Shown here one piece after another: positions 50,687 through 58,827 of a stretch of 64,000 bases of DNA. How positions within the stretch are numbered: position 1 is the first letter of the stretch; every line of letters starts with the position of its first letter. The notes under the pieces were generated by a model, which worked only from the letters and a program-made list of their open reading frames with translations, had not been told where the DNA came from and did not search any database. A program made the position numbers and the translations under genes. Origin of the DNA: VRUE01 sp963817905 (GTDB lineage: Bacteria; Actinomycetota; Thermoleophilia; Solirubrobacterales; 70-9); assembly GCA_963817905.1 (NCBI GenBank), contig CAWFPS010000002.1, positions 372,001 to 436,000 on the forward strand. The letters are read 5' to 3'.

Positions 50687-51805
50687 GTGGCGGCGATCGA
50701 TTTCGACGAGGAGGGACTGCTCGACGGTGTCGAGGGCGAGGCGCGGACCGATCGCCTTGCGCTGCTCGAGCAGCTCGCCGGCGAAGGCGTGTCGCTGGCG
50801 GAGCTGCGCGAAGCGGTCGCTGGCGGTCGCCTCACCCTGCTGCCGGTCGAGCGCGGCATCGCCGGCGACGGCCCGCGATACACCTCACGCGAGATAGCCG
50901 AGCTCTCGGGCGGCGACCTCGACCTGCTGCAGCGGGCCAGCGCCGCACTCGGCCTGCCCTACCCGGACCCCGACGAGCGCTCCCTCACCGAGGCCGACCT
51001 GGAGGCGGCCCACCGGGTCAAGGCCTTCCTCGATGCCGGGCTGCCGGAGGACGGGATCATCCAGGTGGCGCGGACGATCGGGATGGGGACGGCCCGCGTC
51101 GCCGACGCCAACCGCGAGCTGATCCGGCGGACCCTTTTGCAGCCGGGCGACACCGAGCGCGACCTCGCCCTGCGCTTCGCCGCCGCCGCCGAGCACATGC
51201 TGCCGATCTTTGAGCCGACGCTCCTCTACGCACAGCGGGCCCACCTGCTCGAGCAGATCCGCCGCGACGTGATCGGCACGGCCGACCTCGCCTCCGGCGA
51301 GCTCGGTGCCACCACCGAGGTCTCGGTCTGCTTCGCCGACCTGGTCGGCTTCACCAAGCTGGGTGAGGAGATCGACCCGGAGGAGCTCGGCTTGGTGGCC
51401 GGCCGGCTGGAGGAGATGGCGACGGCGGTGGCCGAGCCGCCGGTCCGGCTGGTGAAGACGATCGGCGACGCGGCGATGCTCGTCTCGGCCGAGCCCGGGG
51501 CGATGGCCGATGCCGCCCTGCGCCTGGTCGAGGCCTCCGAGGAAGAGGGCGAGGAGTTCCCCAACCTCCGCGCCGGCCTCGCCCGCGGCCCCGCGGTTCG
51601 CCAGGCGGGCGACTATTACGGCCGCGTGGTCAATCTCGCCAATCGCATCACCGGCATCGCCAAGCCCGGCAGCGTCCTGGCCGACGTCGCCACGAAGCAG
51701 GCCGCACCCGACGCCTTCGACTACTCCTACGCCGGCGAACGCCGCCTCAAGGGCTTCGAAACCCGCAGCAAGCTCTACCGAGTCCGCCGCCGCGAGCGCG
51801 GTTAG
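50687..51805 (+). CDS. Class III adenylate/guanylate cyclase with N-terminal regulatory domain
   Basis: The 372-residue protein has an N-terminal helical domain (RYTSREIAELSGGDLDLLQRASAALGLP) like the regulatory domain of mycobacterial cyclases such as Rv2212. The class III catalytic domain follows: VCFADLVGFTKLG with the first metal Asp, VKTIGDAAML with the second Asp and the purine Lys, and YYGRVVNLANRI with Asn and Arg. It probably makes cAMP. GAGAAT ends 6 nt before GTG 50687, a leaderless layout. The end overlaps the convergent methyltransferase by 4 nt. Confidence 0.9.
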   Translation: MAAIDFDEEGLLDGVEGEARTDRLALLEQLAGEGVSLAELREAVAGGRLTLLPVERGIAGDGPRYTSREIAELSGGDLDLLQRASAALGLPYPDPDERSLTEADLEAAHRVKAFLDAGLPEDGIIQVARTIGMGTARVADANRELIRRTLLQPGDTERDLALRFAAAAEHMLPIFEPTLLYAQRAHLLEQIRRDVIGTADLASGELGATTEVSVCFADLVGFTKLGEEIDPEELGLVAGRLEEMATAVAEPPVRLVKTIGDAAMLVSAEPGAMADAALRLVEASEEEGEEFPNLRAGLARGPAVRQAGDYYGRVVNLANRITGIAKPGSVLADVATKQAAPDAFDYSYAGERRLKGFETRSKLYRVRRRERG

Positions 51806-52719
51806 GCGGGCTTGCGGCCGGAGACGAGGAGGTTGTAGAAGAGCTCGGCGGGGAGGCGGGGCTCGAGCAGGCGGGAGTCGACCTTCTGCAGGGCCATGTA
51901 GCTGTTGAAGGCGAAGCGGCGCCAGCCCCAGGAGATCGATTCGGGCTCGGCGCTTGACTCAACCGTGCGCAGGCCCCAGCCCCAGGCGTTGGCGAGCAGC
52001 TCCTCGCCGCCGACGTGACGGTCCTCGAAGCCGCCGTCGCGCAGCAGGCGACGCAGGTCGGCGGGGGCGAAGGCGTGGACGTCGACCTCGCCCTCAAGGG
52101 CGTGGCCGTCGGACTGTTCCGCCTCGGCGACGGCGCGCGGGGCGGCGCCGACCACGCGGCGCCAGGCCGGCGCGGCGAGCAGCCCGGCCCGCTTTGGCAG
52201 GGCGGCGAGCTGGTCGCCATAGCGGGAGGGCTCGCCGGCGAAGGCGATCGCGCCGCCCGGGCGCAGCACCCGCATGAATTCGGCAAAGGCCCGGTCGAGA
52301 TCGGGGATGTGGTGCAGGACCGCGTGGCCGAAGACGAGGTCGAAGCTCTCGTCCTCGAAGGGCAGCACCTCGGCCTCGGTCTGCACGGTCTCGACCTCGA
52401 GGCCGAGGCTGGTGGCCGTGTTCGCCAGGCGCGCCAGCATTCCCGGTGAGATGTCGGTCGCGGTGAGCTTTTCGATCGCGCCGAGCTGCAGCAGGTTGAG
52501 CGAGAAGTAGCCGGTGCCGGAGCCGATCTCGAGGCCGTGTCCGAACCTGGCGGCGCCGTTTCCGCCCAGGGCCTTGGCCAGCTTCTGGCCGACCTGGTCC
52601 TGGCCGGTGGCGCCGAAGTCGATGCCCCACTTGGCGTCGTACTCCTCGGCGGCCGCGTCGTGGTAGCGCGTGTTGACGTCCTTGATGTGCTCCGGCGTCG
52701 CTGTGGGAGAGGCGGGCAT
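51802..52719 (-). CDS. Class I SAM-dependent methyltransferase
   Basis: The 305-residue methyltransferase has motif I GLEIGSGTGYFSLNLLQLG, LTATDISPGMLARLA, VLPFEDESFDLVFGHAVLHHIPD and VLRPGGAIAFAGEPSRYGD. A C-terminal region of about 120 residues is specific to this subgroup. Substrate is unknown. It is divergent from the MGLP-type gene cluster and shares a 128-bp regulatory gap with it that contains a hairpin. TAGAGT ends 9 nt before its ATG. Confidence 0.88.
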   Translation of the reverse strand: MPASPTATPEHIKDVNTRYHDAAAEEYDAKWGIDFGATGQDQVGQKLAKALGGNGAARFGHGLEIGSGTGYFSLNLLQLGAIEKLTATDISPGMLARLANTATSLGLEVETVQTEAEVLPFEDESFDLVFGHAVLHHIPDLDRAFAEFMRVLRPGGAIAFAGEPSRYGDQLAALPKRAGLLAAPAWRRVVGAAPRAVAEAEQSDGHALEGEVDVHAFAPADLRRLLRDGGFEDRHVGGEELLANAWGWGLRTVESSAEPESISWGWRRFAFNSYMALQKVDSRLLEPRLPAELFYNLLVSGRKPA

Positions 52720-52728
52720 CGGGCCGGA

Positions 52729-52734
52729 ACTCTA
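52729..52734 (-). promoter_or_regulatory. -10 box, probable leaderless promoter
   Basis: TAGAGT on the minus strand ends 9 nt before ATG 52719. Confidence 0.45.
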
Positions 52735-52767
52735 CGCGCAACGGCGCAACACAAGGGCTCCCGGCCA

Positions 52768-52814
52768 GCGCGGTAGTCATTTCGACCGGGTAGCGGTTGA
52801 AATGACTACCGCGC
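52768..52814. repeat. Hairpin between divergent methyltransferase genes
   Basis: 20-base arms (52768-52787, 52795-52814; GCGCGGTAGTCATTTCGACC) with a single G-U pair and a 7-base loop, upstream of both promoters. Confidence 0.85.
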
Positions 52815-52831
52815 GGCGGATCTGGCTCCAA

Positions 52832-52837
52832 TACGGT
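52832..52837 (+). promoter_or_regulatory. -10 box, probable leaderless promoter of MGLP-like cluster
   Basis: TACGGT lies 10 nt before GTG 52848. Confidence 0.45.
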
Positions 52838-52847
52838 CCCCCGGAAC

Positions 52848-53609
52848 GTGACTCGCGAGTACGTGCAGGAAAACCAGCCGCCAGGCGTCCCGCCGCTGCC
52901 GCTGACCGGCGAGCGGACCCTGCCGGACGTGCCCGAGGAGAACTACTGGTACCGCCGCCACCTCGTCGTCTACGAGTGGATCGCGGGGCGCGTCGCGGGC
53001 AAGCGGGTCGTCGACATGGCCTGCGGCGAGGGCTATGGCTCCAACGTCCTGGCCGGGACGGCGGCCGGCGTCGTCGGCGTCGACGCCAACCCCGAGGCCC
53101 ACGAGCACGCCTGCCTGCGCTACGTGCGTCCCAGCCTGCGCTTCCAGCGCGACCTGGTCGAGAGCTTCGCCGAGCCCTGCGACGCGGTCGTCTTCCTGCA
53201 GACGATCGAGCACGTGCGGGACGCCGGGGCGATCCTCGAGCACTTCAAGTCGATGCTGGTGCCCGGTGGGGTCGCCTACGTCTCCACTCCCAACCTGCTC
53301 ACCCTCGCCCCGCCGGGGGCCGAGAAGTCCGATAACCCATGGCACATCCACGAGTACAAGGCGGCCGAGTTCCGCGAGCTTTGCGAGGCGCACTTCCCCC
53401 TGGTCGAGATCCACGGCCTCTTCCACGCCCGCAAGCTCCGCGCCCACGAACTGGCGATCAAGGCCGGTTGGGATCGCGTCCACAAGACCCTTCGCCTGAC
53501 GAAACCCTTCTACGACCGCTTCACCCCAGCGATCTCAGCTTCGGATTTTGCGCTGCGGGAGGGAGACCTGGACCGGGCCCTGGATTTTCTCGCCGTTTGC
53601 CATGCGTGA
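52848..53609 (+). CDS. SAM-dependent methyltransferase, Rv3030-like (MGLP cluster)
   Basis: The 253-residue methyltransferase has PLTGERTLPDVPEENYWYRRHL, motif I VVDMACGEGYGSNVLAG, VDANPEAHEHACLRY and VVFLQTIEHVRDAGAILEHF. This combination and its place directly before GH57 and GT4 genes match Rv3030 of the mycobacterial methylglucose lipopolysaccharide locus. It may methylate a sugar of the polymer. The stop overlaps the start of the GH57 gene by 8 nt. Confidence 0.85.
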   Translation: MTREYVQENQPPGVPPLPLTGERTLPDVPEENYWYRRHLVVYEWIAGRVAGKRVVDMACGEGYGSNVLAGTAAGVVGVDANPEAHEHACLRYVRPSLRFQRDLVESFAEPCDAVVFLQTIEHVRDAGAILEHFKSMLVPGGVAYVSTPNLLTLAPPGAEKSDNPWHIHEYKAAEFRELCEAHFPLVEIHGLFHARKLRAHELAIKAGWDRVHKTLRLTKPFYDRFTPAISASDFALREGDLDRALDFLAVCHA

Positions 53610-55122
53610 ACCAAATCCGCCCCTGCCGGGGGGTGGCGCGGCAGGGGGGACCACCCCCGAGGAAGCTTTAGCTACCGCAGGGGGTGGTGGGTCCCCTGCC
53701 GTGACAGGCCCCGCCGGCCCAGAGACATTCGGCGACGTAGCCATCGTCCTTCACAGCCACATGCCCTACGTAGAGGGCTTCGGCACCTACCCCTTCGGTG
53801 AGGAGTGGCTGTTCGACGCCGCGATTCGCTCCTACCTGCCGGTGCTCGAGGTTGCCGAGCGGTTGACGATGACCGTCACCCCGGTCCTCGCCGACCAGCT
53901 CGAAGACCCGGGCGTGCAGGAGCGGCTGCGCCGCTTCCTGCTCGACTGGCGGATCGCCGCCGCCGAGGCCGACGTCGACGAGGTCGACGCCGACTGTCGC
54001 TCGGCCTGCGAGGCCGAGCGGGTGCGCTACGGGCATGCGCTGGAGCTGCTCGACGCTCACGGCGGCGATCCGTTGCGCCCCTTCAGGCAGGCGGAGCGGG
54101 AGGGGCGGATCGCCCTCGCCGCCTCGGCCGCCACGCACGCAGTGCTGCCGCTGCTCGCAACCCGCGAGGGCCTGCGGTTGCAGCTCCACACCGGCATTCG
54201 CTCCCATCGACGGCGCTTCGGCTGGGACGGTGGCTTCTGGCTGCCGGAGTGCGGTTACGCGCCCGGCTTGGAGTGGCGGCTGGCGGAGGAGGGAGTGGGC
54301 TGGTTCTGCGTCGACCAGAGCAAATACCTGGAGCCTCTCGGGGCGCTGGCGCCCGTTGCCACCGAGGCCGGGCCCGTCGCCCTGCCGATCGACTGGGAGG
54401 CGATCCAGTGGCTCTGGTCGCTCGATGGGTACCCGTCGGACCCGGCACACGCCCAGTTCGCGGGCGAGTCGCTGCGCGGCATCCGGATCTGGAAGGTCGG
54501 CGGCGGCGCCTACGACCCGGCAGCCGCGGAAGCCGCCGCCCGCCGCCAGGCCGGCGAGTTCCTCGCCGCGGCCGCGGCGCGGCTGCGCGAGTACAGCGCC
54601 GCAAACAGCCGCCGCGGCCTGCTCGTCTTCGCGATCGACACCGAGCTGCTCGGTCACTGGTGGTCGGAGGGGGCGGTCTGGCTGCGCGAGGTTCTGGCCG
54701 GCGCCGAGGCGGCCGGGGTGCGGCTGCTCACCGTGCCCGAGGCGCTGGCCGAGCACGAGCCGCTCTCGCGCCCGCTCCAGGCCTCGACCTGGGGCGAGGA
54801 CAAGGACCTCAGCACCTGGGACTCGCCCGCCGTCGCCGACCTGGCTCGGGGATCGCGGCGGCTGGAGCTGCGCCTCCTGCGGGCGCTCTCGGCCGGCCTG
54901 CGCGGCAACGGCGCCGAGCGGGCGGCACGCGAGCTGCTCGCGGCGCAGGCAAGCGACTGGGCCTTCCTCGACAAGCGCGGCCAGGCCGGCGACTACGCCT
55001 ACCACCGCGCCGTTTCGCACACCGAAGCGGCTCTGCAGGCCATAGACTCCCCGACCATCGCCGATCCGCGCATGCGCGCACTAGCCCCTGACCTGAGCCT
55101 CTCGCCGCTATTGCAGCCGTGA
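53602..55122 (+). CDS. GH57-family alpha-glucan branching-type enzyme, Rv3031-like
   Basis: The 506-residue GH57 protein has VLHSHMPYVEGFGTYPFGEE, FWLPECGYAPGLEW (nucleophile Glu region) and VFAIDTELLGHWWSEG (acid/base Asp region). These are conserved motifs of GH57 branching enzymes. With the following GT4 gene it would build and branch an alpha-1,4/1,6-glucan such as the MGLP backbone. The N-terminal 40 residues before the HSH motif are Gly/Pro-rich and encoded by a palindromic element (53639-53701), so they are probably an added tail. Start is ATG 53602. Confidence 0.9.
   Translation: MREPNPPLPGGGAAGGTTPEEALATAGGGGSPAVTGPAGPETFGDVAIVLHSHMPYVEGFGTYPFGEEWLFDAAIRSYLPVLEVAERLTMTVTPVLADQLEDPGVQERLRRFLLDWRIAAAEADVDEVDADCRSACEAERVRYGHALELLDAHGGDPLRPFRQAEREGRIALAASAATHAVLPLLATREGLRLQLHTGIRSHRRRFGWDGGFWLPECGYAPGLEWRLAEEGVGWFCVDQSKYLEPLGALAPVATEAGPVALPIDWEAIQWLWSLDGYPSDPAHAQFAGESLRGIRIWKVGGGAYDPAAAEAAARRQAGEFLAAAAARLREYSAANSRRGLLVFAIDTELLGHWWSEGAVWLREVLAGAEAAGVRLLTVPEALAEHEPLSRPLQASTWGEDKDLSTWDSPAVADLARGSRRLELRLLRALSAGLRGNGAERAARELLAAQASDWAFLDKRGQAGDYAYHRAVSHTEAALQAIDSPTIADPRMRALAPDLSLSPLLQP
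53639..53701. repeat. Palindromic element inside the GH57 5' coding region
   Basis: CGGCAGGGG/CCCCTGCCG outer and CCACCCCC/GGGGGTGG inner arms (53639-53658, 53680-53701) pair imperfectly. It is read in frame as a Gly/Ala/Pro-rich tail. Confidence 0.7.
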
Positions 55123-56312
55123 CCCGCGTACTGATCCTCTCCTGGGAGTACCCGCCGCTGATCGAGGGTGGCCTCGCCCGCCACGTGCGCAAGCTCTCCG
55201 AGGCGCTGGTCGATCGCGAGATCGAGGTCCACGTCCTCACCCGTGGCGGCGAGGAGTCGCCGGCGGAGGAGCGGCGCGGCGGCGTCTTCATCCACCGCAT
55301 TCGCGAGCCCAAGCGCCCCACAGACCTCGGCGAGTTCGTCGCCTGGGTCGAGCGGATGAACTCCGACATGCTCGCCGCCGGAGTCGAGCTCGGCGACCGC
55401 TACAGCTTTGACCTCGTCCACGGCCACGACTGGCTGGTCGCCAACGCTTGCGACCACCTCGCCAAACGCTTCGAAGCACCCCTGGTGACGACGATCCACG
55501 CCACCGAGCACGGCCGCCACCAGGGCTGGGTCGAGGAGCACCCGCAGACCTACATCCACGGGGTCGAGCGCTGGATCGCCAACCGCTCGGACCGGGTGAT
55601 CGCCTGCTCGCACTACATGCGCGAGCAGATCGCCGACATCTTCGGGGTCGAGGAGGGGCGCGTATCGGTCATTCCCAACGGCATCGACCCCGATGACCTG
55701 CAGCCCCAGGACCCCGCCGAGCTGACCCGGCTGCGCTCCGAGTTCGCCGCCCCCGAGGAGAAGCTCGTCCTGCTGATCGGGCGGCTCGTCTACGAGAAGG
55801 GCTTTCAGCTCGCCCTCGAGGCGATGCCGCGCCTGATCGAGGAGGTCCCGGGAACCCGCTTCCTGATCGCCGGCTCGGGCACCCACGAGGCCGAGCTGCA
55901 CAAGCAGGCCGAGGAGCTGGGCCTGATGGAGCACGGCACCTTCCTCGGCTGGATCGGCGACGACGTCCTGCACTCGCTCTACCGGATCGCCGACCTCACA
56001 GTGGTCCCGTCGATCTACGAGCCCTTCGGGCTGGTGGCGCTGGAGGCGATGGCCTCGGGCTGCCCCTGCATCGTCGCCGACACCGGCGGCCTGCGCGAGG
56101 TCGTCCCCCACGAGGAGGCAGGCCTGCGTTTCCGTTCCCACGATCCCGAAGCGCTGGCCGAGGTCGCGATCCGCGTCCTCTCCGACGACGAGCTCGGCCG
56201 CAACCTCGTCGCCGAAGCCTACGAGCACCTGCGCCGCTTCGACTGGAACGACGTCGCCGAGCAGACGGCCACGGTCTACGCGGATTTGGTCGGCGAGACC
56301 AGCGCCGCCTGA
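55119..56312 (+). CDS. GT4-family glycosyltransferase, Rv3032-like
   Basis: The 397-residue GT-B glycosyltransferase has LILSWEYPPLIEGGLARHVRKL split by the Gly-rich loop, DLVHGHDWLVA, TIHATEHGRHQGW, VIPNGIDPDDLQP, LLIGRLVYEKGFQLAL and the EX7E motif EPFGLVALE. It resembles the alpha-1,4-glucosyltransferase Rv3032 that elongates MGLP and glycogen, using a nucleotide-glucose donor. It starts with GTG overlapping the GH57 stop. Its 3' end overlaps the convergent XRE gene by 37 nt. Confidence 0.92.
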   Translation: MTRVLILSWEYPPLIEGGLARHVRKLSEALVDREIEVHVLTRGGEESPAEERRGGVFIHRIREPKRPTDLGEFVAWVERMNSDMLAAGVELGDRYSFDLVHGHDWLVANACDHLAKRFEAPLVTTIHATEHGRHQGWVEEHPQTYIHGVERWIANRSDRVIACSHYMREQIADIFGVEEGRVSVIPNGIDPDDLQPQDPAELTRLRSEFAAPEEKLVLLIGRLVYEKGFQLALEAMPRLIEEVPGTRFLIAGSGTHEAELHKQAEELGLMEHGTFLGWIGDDVLHSLYRIADLTVVPSIYEPFGLVALEAMASGCPCIVADTGGLREVVPHEEAGLRFRSHDPEALAEVAIRVLSDDELGRNLVAEAYEHLRRFDWNDVAEQTATVYADLVGETSAA

Positions 56313-56695
56313 GCGGCGGTCTCGGCATCGCCGCTGCTCGCGGCGGACTTACGTGAGTGGAACCGACCGAGTTGGGTGCCGCCCGGCTCCCAGCTGAGGC
56401 CGACCAGCAGCTCGCCCGGGGGCAGCCCGAGCGCGCCGGCGAGCTTGACCAGGGTGTCGACCCGGGCGACCCGTTCGCCGCGCTCGATCTGGCCTACCGC
56501 GGTGCGGTGGAGCGAGGCGCGCACCGCCAGCTCTTCCTGGGAGAGCCCGACCTGCTTGCGGCAACGGGCCAGGTTGCGTCCGAAGTCGGAGGCGAAGTCC
56601 ACCGGCGCATTCTTTTTCCCCACGCGCAGGAAGGCCACAGGGGCGATATGCGAGCGATGGCGCTCCGCGTGTCTATGTGCGAGTTGTTTTGTCAT
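56276..56695 (-). CDS. XRE-family helix-turn-helix regulator
   Basis: The 139-residue protein has a Cro/C1-type HTH in the middle: FGRNLARCRKQVGLSQEELAVRASLHRTAVGQIERGERVARVDTL, shown here in parts (LSQEELAVRA; TAVGQIERGER). A SWEPGG segment and a disordered tail follow. It is divergent from two small membrane-protein genes. A TTGTC/GACAA palindrome overlaps its own start codon and is a likely autoregulatory operator. Many such regulators come from phages or conjugative elements, but nothing else here supports that. Confidence 0.88.
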   Translation of the reverse strand: MTKQLAHRHAERHRSHIAPVAFLRVGKKNAPVDFASDFGRNLARCRKQVGLSQEELAVRASLHRTAVGQIERGERVARVDTLVKLAGALGLPPGELLVGLSWEPGGTQLGRFHSRKSAASSGDAETAAQAALVSPTKSA

Positions 56696-56703
56696 ACAGA
56701 CAA
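56689..56703. promoter_or_regulatory. Operator-like palindrome at XRE gene start
   Basis: TTGTCATACAGACAA, perfect 5-bp arms, covers the ATG of the XRE gene and lies upstream of the divergent small genes. Confidence 0.5.
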
Positions 56704-56739
56704 GACACTTCTTTCATGTTATCGTGAGGCGGAGTCGAG

Positions 56740-56970
56740 ATGCCCATGATCGCCGCTCACATAGGCCCCATCACCGCAGCACTGGAAGCCGCTGCTACTT
56801 CGATTGGCGCGGGGATGCTCGTCTCGGGCTTTGTCATGGCCGCAGTCGGGCTCGCATCCGGGAGGACGCGCAGGGATATCGAAAGGGACTCGTTTAGAGA
56901 CGCCTGCATAGGCGGCCTGTTCGCGACCGGGTTCGTCGCCCTCGACCTCTCGATGAGGTATTTTGTCTGA
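56740..56970 (+). CDS. Small membrane protein (76 aa)
   Basis: The 76-residue protein has two hydrophobic helices (SIGAGMLVSGFVMAAVGLA and ACIGGLFATGFVALDLSM) joined by a basic, charged loop (SGRTRRDIERDSFRD). I recognise no family. It is the first of two adjacent small membrane-protein genes divergent from an XRE regulator, which probably controls them. Such cassettes can be holin-like, TA-like or mobile-element maintenance genes; none of these is demonstrated. Confidence 0.65.
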   Translation: MPMIAAHIGPITAALEAAATSIGAGMLVSGFVMAAVGLASGRTRRDIERDSFRDACIGGLFATGFVALDLSMRYFV

Positions 56971-56973
56971 GTC

Positions 56974-57270
56974 ATGTATTCGAAAAGCGAAATACGCAAC
57001 TCGGGCATCGGCCTGGCTGCGGGCTTCCTCATCCTCGCTCTGACGCTGGTCTTCCTCCACGATGGGGGAGAGGGGATCGTGACCGCGATCGGTCTCTTCG
57101 CCTACGTCTTCGTTTTCATCGTCACTCATACGCTCGACGCGCTGGACACCAGGCATGCCCGCGCGGCGGAGCGGGCTACTCGCGCGGCGGCCGCAGCGTC
57201 GTCCAGGCGCCGAGGTCCGGCTCGACCGGGTCGGGCCAGCTCAGCTCCCGGGGGGCCTCCCGCATTCTGA
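56974..57270 (+). CDS. Small membrane protein (98 aa) overlapping the acyltransferase gene
   Basis: The protein has two helices (IGLAAGFLILALTLVFL and IVTAIGLFAYVFVFIVTHTL) followed by an Arg/Ala/Pro-rich tail. The last 95 nt, encoding that tail, lie antisense to the end of the acyltransferase gene, so the tail composition is probably dictated by the other strand. It follows the 76-aa gene by 3 nt and is likely co-translated with it. Function is unknown. Confidence 0.6.
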   Translation: MYSKSEIRNSGIGLAAGFLILALTLVFLHDGGEGIVTAIGLFAYVFVFIVTHTLDALDTRHARAAERATRAAAAASSRRRGPARPGRASSAPGGPPAF

Positions 57271-57835
57271 TCACTCGCGCCGGGATGCCGGCGACGACGG
57301 CGTTGGCGGGGACGTCCTTGGTGACGACTGAGTTGGTGCCGACGATCGCGTTGTCGCCGACGCTGACGCCACGCAGGATGCAGGCGCCGTAGCCGATCCA
57401 GACGTTGGAGCCGACGATCACGTCGCGCTTGTAGATGCCCTGCTGGCGGATCGGGCGCTCGATTTCGACCACGCCGTGGTCGAAGTCGATGAACATCGCC
57501 CGGTCGGCGATCACGCACTGCTCGCCGATCCGCACGTGCTGGTAGGCGGAGATAGTGCACTCCTGGCCGATCACGGTCTTGGCGCCGATCTCGACCCGGC
57601 CCTCGTGGCAGCGGACCTTGGTCTTGTCGCCAATCCAGACGAAACGACCGAAATCGACCCGCCCCTTTGCCGCGATCTCCAGTTCCAGCCCGCGCCCGAA
57701 GAAGACCAGCCCGTCGGTGCGCCAGCGCCGCCCGGCCGCGGTGAAGAAGCGGCGGCGCAGGTAGCGGCCGAGCAGGCGCCCGTATCTCCGGTTGAGCATC
57801 CCGTTGCGGGCGAGGAAGCGGATCGTGGGAATCAC
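57176..57835 (-). CDS. Hexapeptide-repeat (LbetaH) acyltransferase
   Basis: The 219-residue protein has left-handed beta-helix repeats (VEIGAKTVIGQECTISAY, IVGSNVWIGYGACILRGV, VSVGDNAIVGTNSVVTKDV) and the common ending VVAGIPARVIR. It is a maltose/galactoside O-acetyltransferase-like enzyme. In mycobacteria a similar acyltransferase (Rv3034c) lies by the Rv3030-Rv3032 genes, so this may acylate the methylglucose polymer. That is an inference from synteny. GTG 57835 has TAAAGT 10 nt upstream, overlapping the meaB promoter. Confidence 0.85.
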   Translation of the reverse strand: MIPTIRFLARNGMLNRRYGRLLGRYLRRRFFTAAGRRWRTDGLVFFGRGLELEIAAKGRVDFGRFVWIGDKTKVRCHEGRVEIGAKTVIGQECTISAYQHVRIGEQCVIADRAMFIDFDHGVVEIERPIRQQGIYKRDVIVGSNVWIGYGACILRGVSVGDNAIVGTNSVVTKDVPANAVVAGIPARVIRMREAPRELSWPDPVEPDLGAWTTLRPPRE

Positions 57836-57845
57836 GGCGGCGGGG

Positions 57846-57855
57846 ACTTTAGACT
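57846..57855. promoter_or_regulatory. Overlapping divergent -10 boxes
   Basis: ACTTTAGACT contains TAGACT for meaB (9 nt to GTG 57865) and, on the other strand, TAAAGT for the acyltransferase (10 nt to GTG 57835). The two promoters must compete for RNA polymerase. Confidence 0.55.
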
Positions 57856-57864
57856 CACCGGCTA

Positions 57865-58827
57865 GTGGCCGACGTCGCCAAGACAGCCCCGCTCGCCGAG
57901 CGCCTCATCGCCGGCGACAAGCGCGCCCTGGCCCGGGCGATCACGTTGATCGAGTCCGACGACCCGGCCGGCTGGGAGTTGGTGCGCGAGGTCTATCCCC
58001 GTACCGGCAAGGCCCGCATCGTCGGTTTCACCGGCCCACCTGGGGTCGGCAAGAGCACCCTGATCGGGGCGCTGACAGCGGAGCTGCGCAAGGCCGAGCG
58101 CCAGGTCGCGGTGCTCTCGATCGACCCTTCCAGCCCCTTCACCCAGGGCGCCCTGCTCGGCGACCGCATCCGCCTCTCCGATCACTTCCTCGACCCCGGC
58201 GTCTTCATCCGCTCGATGGCCTCGCGCGGCGCCCTCGGTGGTCTCTCCGAGGCGGCGTTGCAGGTGGCACTGGCGATGGACGCGGCCGGCAAGGACGACG
58301 TGCTGATCGAGACGGTCGGGGTCGGTCAGGCCGAGATCGACATCGTCGACCACGCCGACACGATCGTGCTCGCGCTGATGCCTGGCTCGGGCGACTCGAT
58401 CCAGGCGCTGAAGGCGGGGGTGATGGAGATCCCCGACGTGATCGTCGTCAACAAGGCCGACCACCCGATGACCGACACGATGGTGCGCGAGGTGCGCGGC
58501 GTGCTGGCCCTCTCCCACGATCCCGAGGGCTGGAAGGTGCCGATCCTGCGCACCGAGGCGGCACGGGGGGAGGGGGTCACCGAGCTGGCGGAGGCGATCG
58601 AGGAGCACCGCGCCCACATCGAGGCCGAGGGGACGCTGGAGCAGCGCCGGTCCCGAAACTTGCGCAGCGAGGTGCTCGGCATCGCCACCTCGCGGATGCG
58701 GCGGAAAATGGAGGCGACGGCTGCCAGCGACCCGCGGACCGCGGAGCTGCTGGAGCGGGTCGTGCGGCGCGAGCTCGACCCCGCCAGCGCCGCCTCGGAG
58801 CTGCTCGAGAGGCAGGCCGATGACTGA
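57865..58827 (+). CDS. meaB: Methylmalonyl-CoA mutase-associated GTPase MeaB
   Basis: The 320-residue G3E-type GTPase has GFTGPPGVGKSTLIGALTAEL (Walker A), VLSIDPSSPFTQGALLGDRIR, FIRSMASRGALGGLSEAA, LIETVGVGQAEIDIVDHAD and NKADHPMTD. These are MeaB/ArgK signatures. It guards and reloads adenosylcobalamin in methylmalonyl-CoA mutase, linking propionyl-CoA breakdown to central metabolism. The mutase genes are not in the window. The stop overlaps the PRC-barrel gene by 8 nt. Confidence 0.95.
   Translation: MADVAKTAPLAERLIAGDKRALARAITLIESDDPAGWELVREVYPRTGKARIVGFTGPPGVGKSTLIGALTAELRKAERQVAVLSIDPSSPFTQGALLGDRIRLSDHFLDPGVFIRSMASRGALGGLSEAALQVALAMDAAGKDDVLIETVGVGQAEIDIVDHADTIVLALMPGSGDSIQALKAGVMEIPDVIVVNKADHPMTDTMVREVRGVLALSHDPEGWKVPILRTEAARGEGVTELAEAIEEHRAHIEAEGTLEQRRSRNLRSEVLGIATSRMRRKMEATAASDPRTAELLERVVRRELDPASAASELLERQADD

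Noticed and set aside
56276..57270. Prophage remnant around the XRE regulator
   Set aside because: No integrase, structural phage gene or attachment repeat is visible in either direction.
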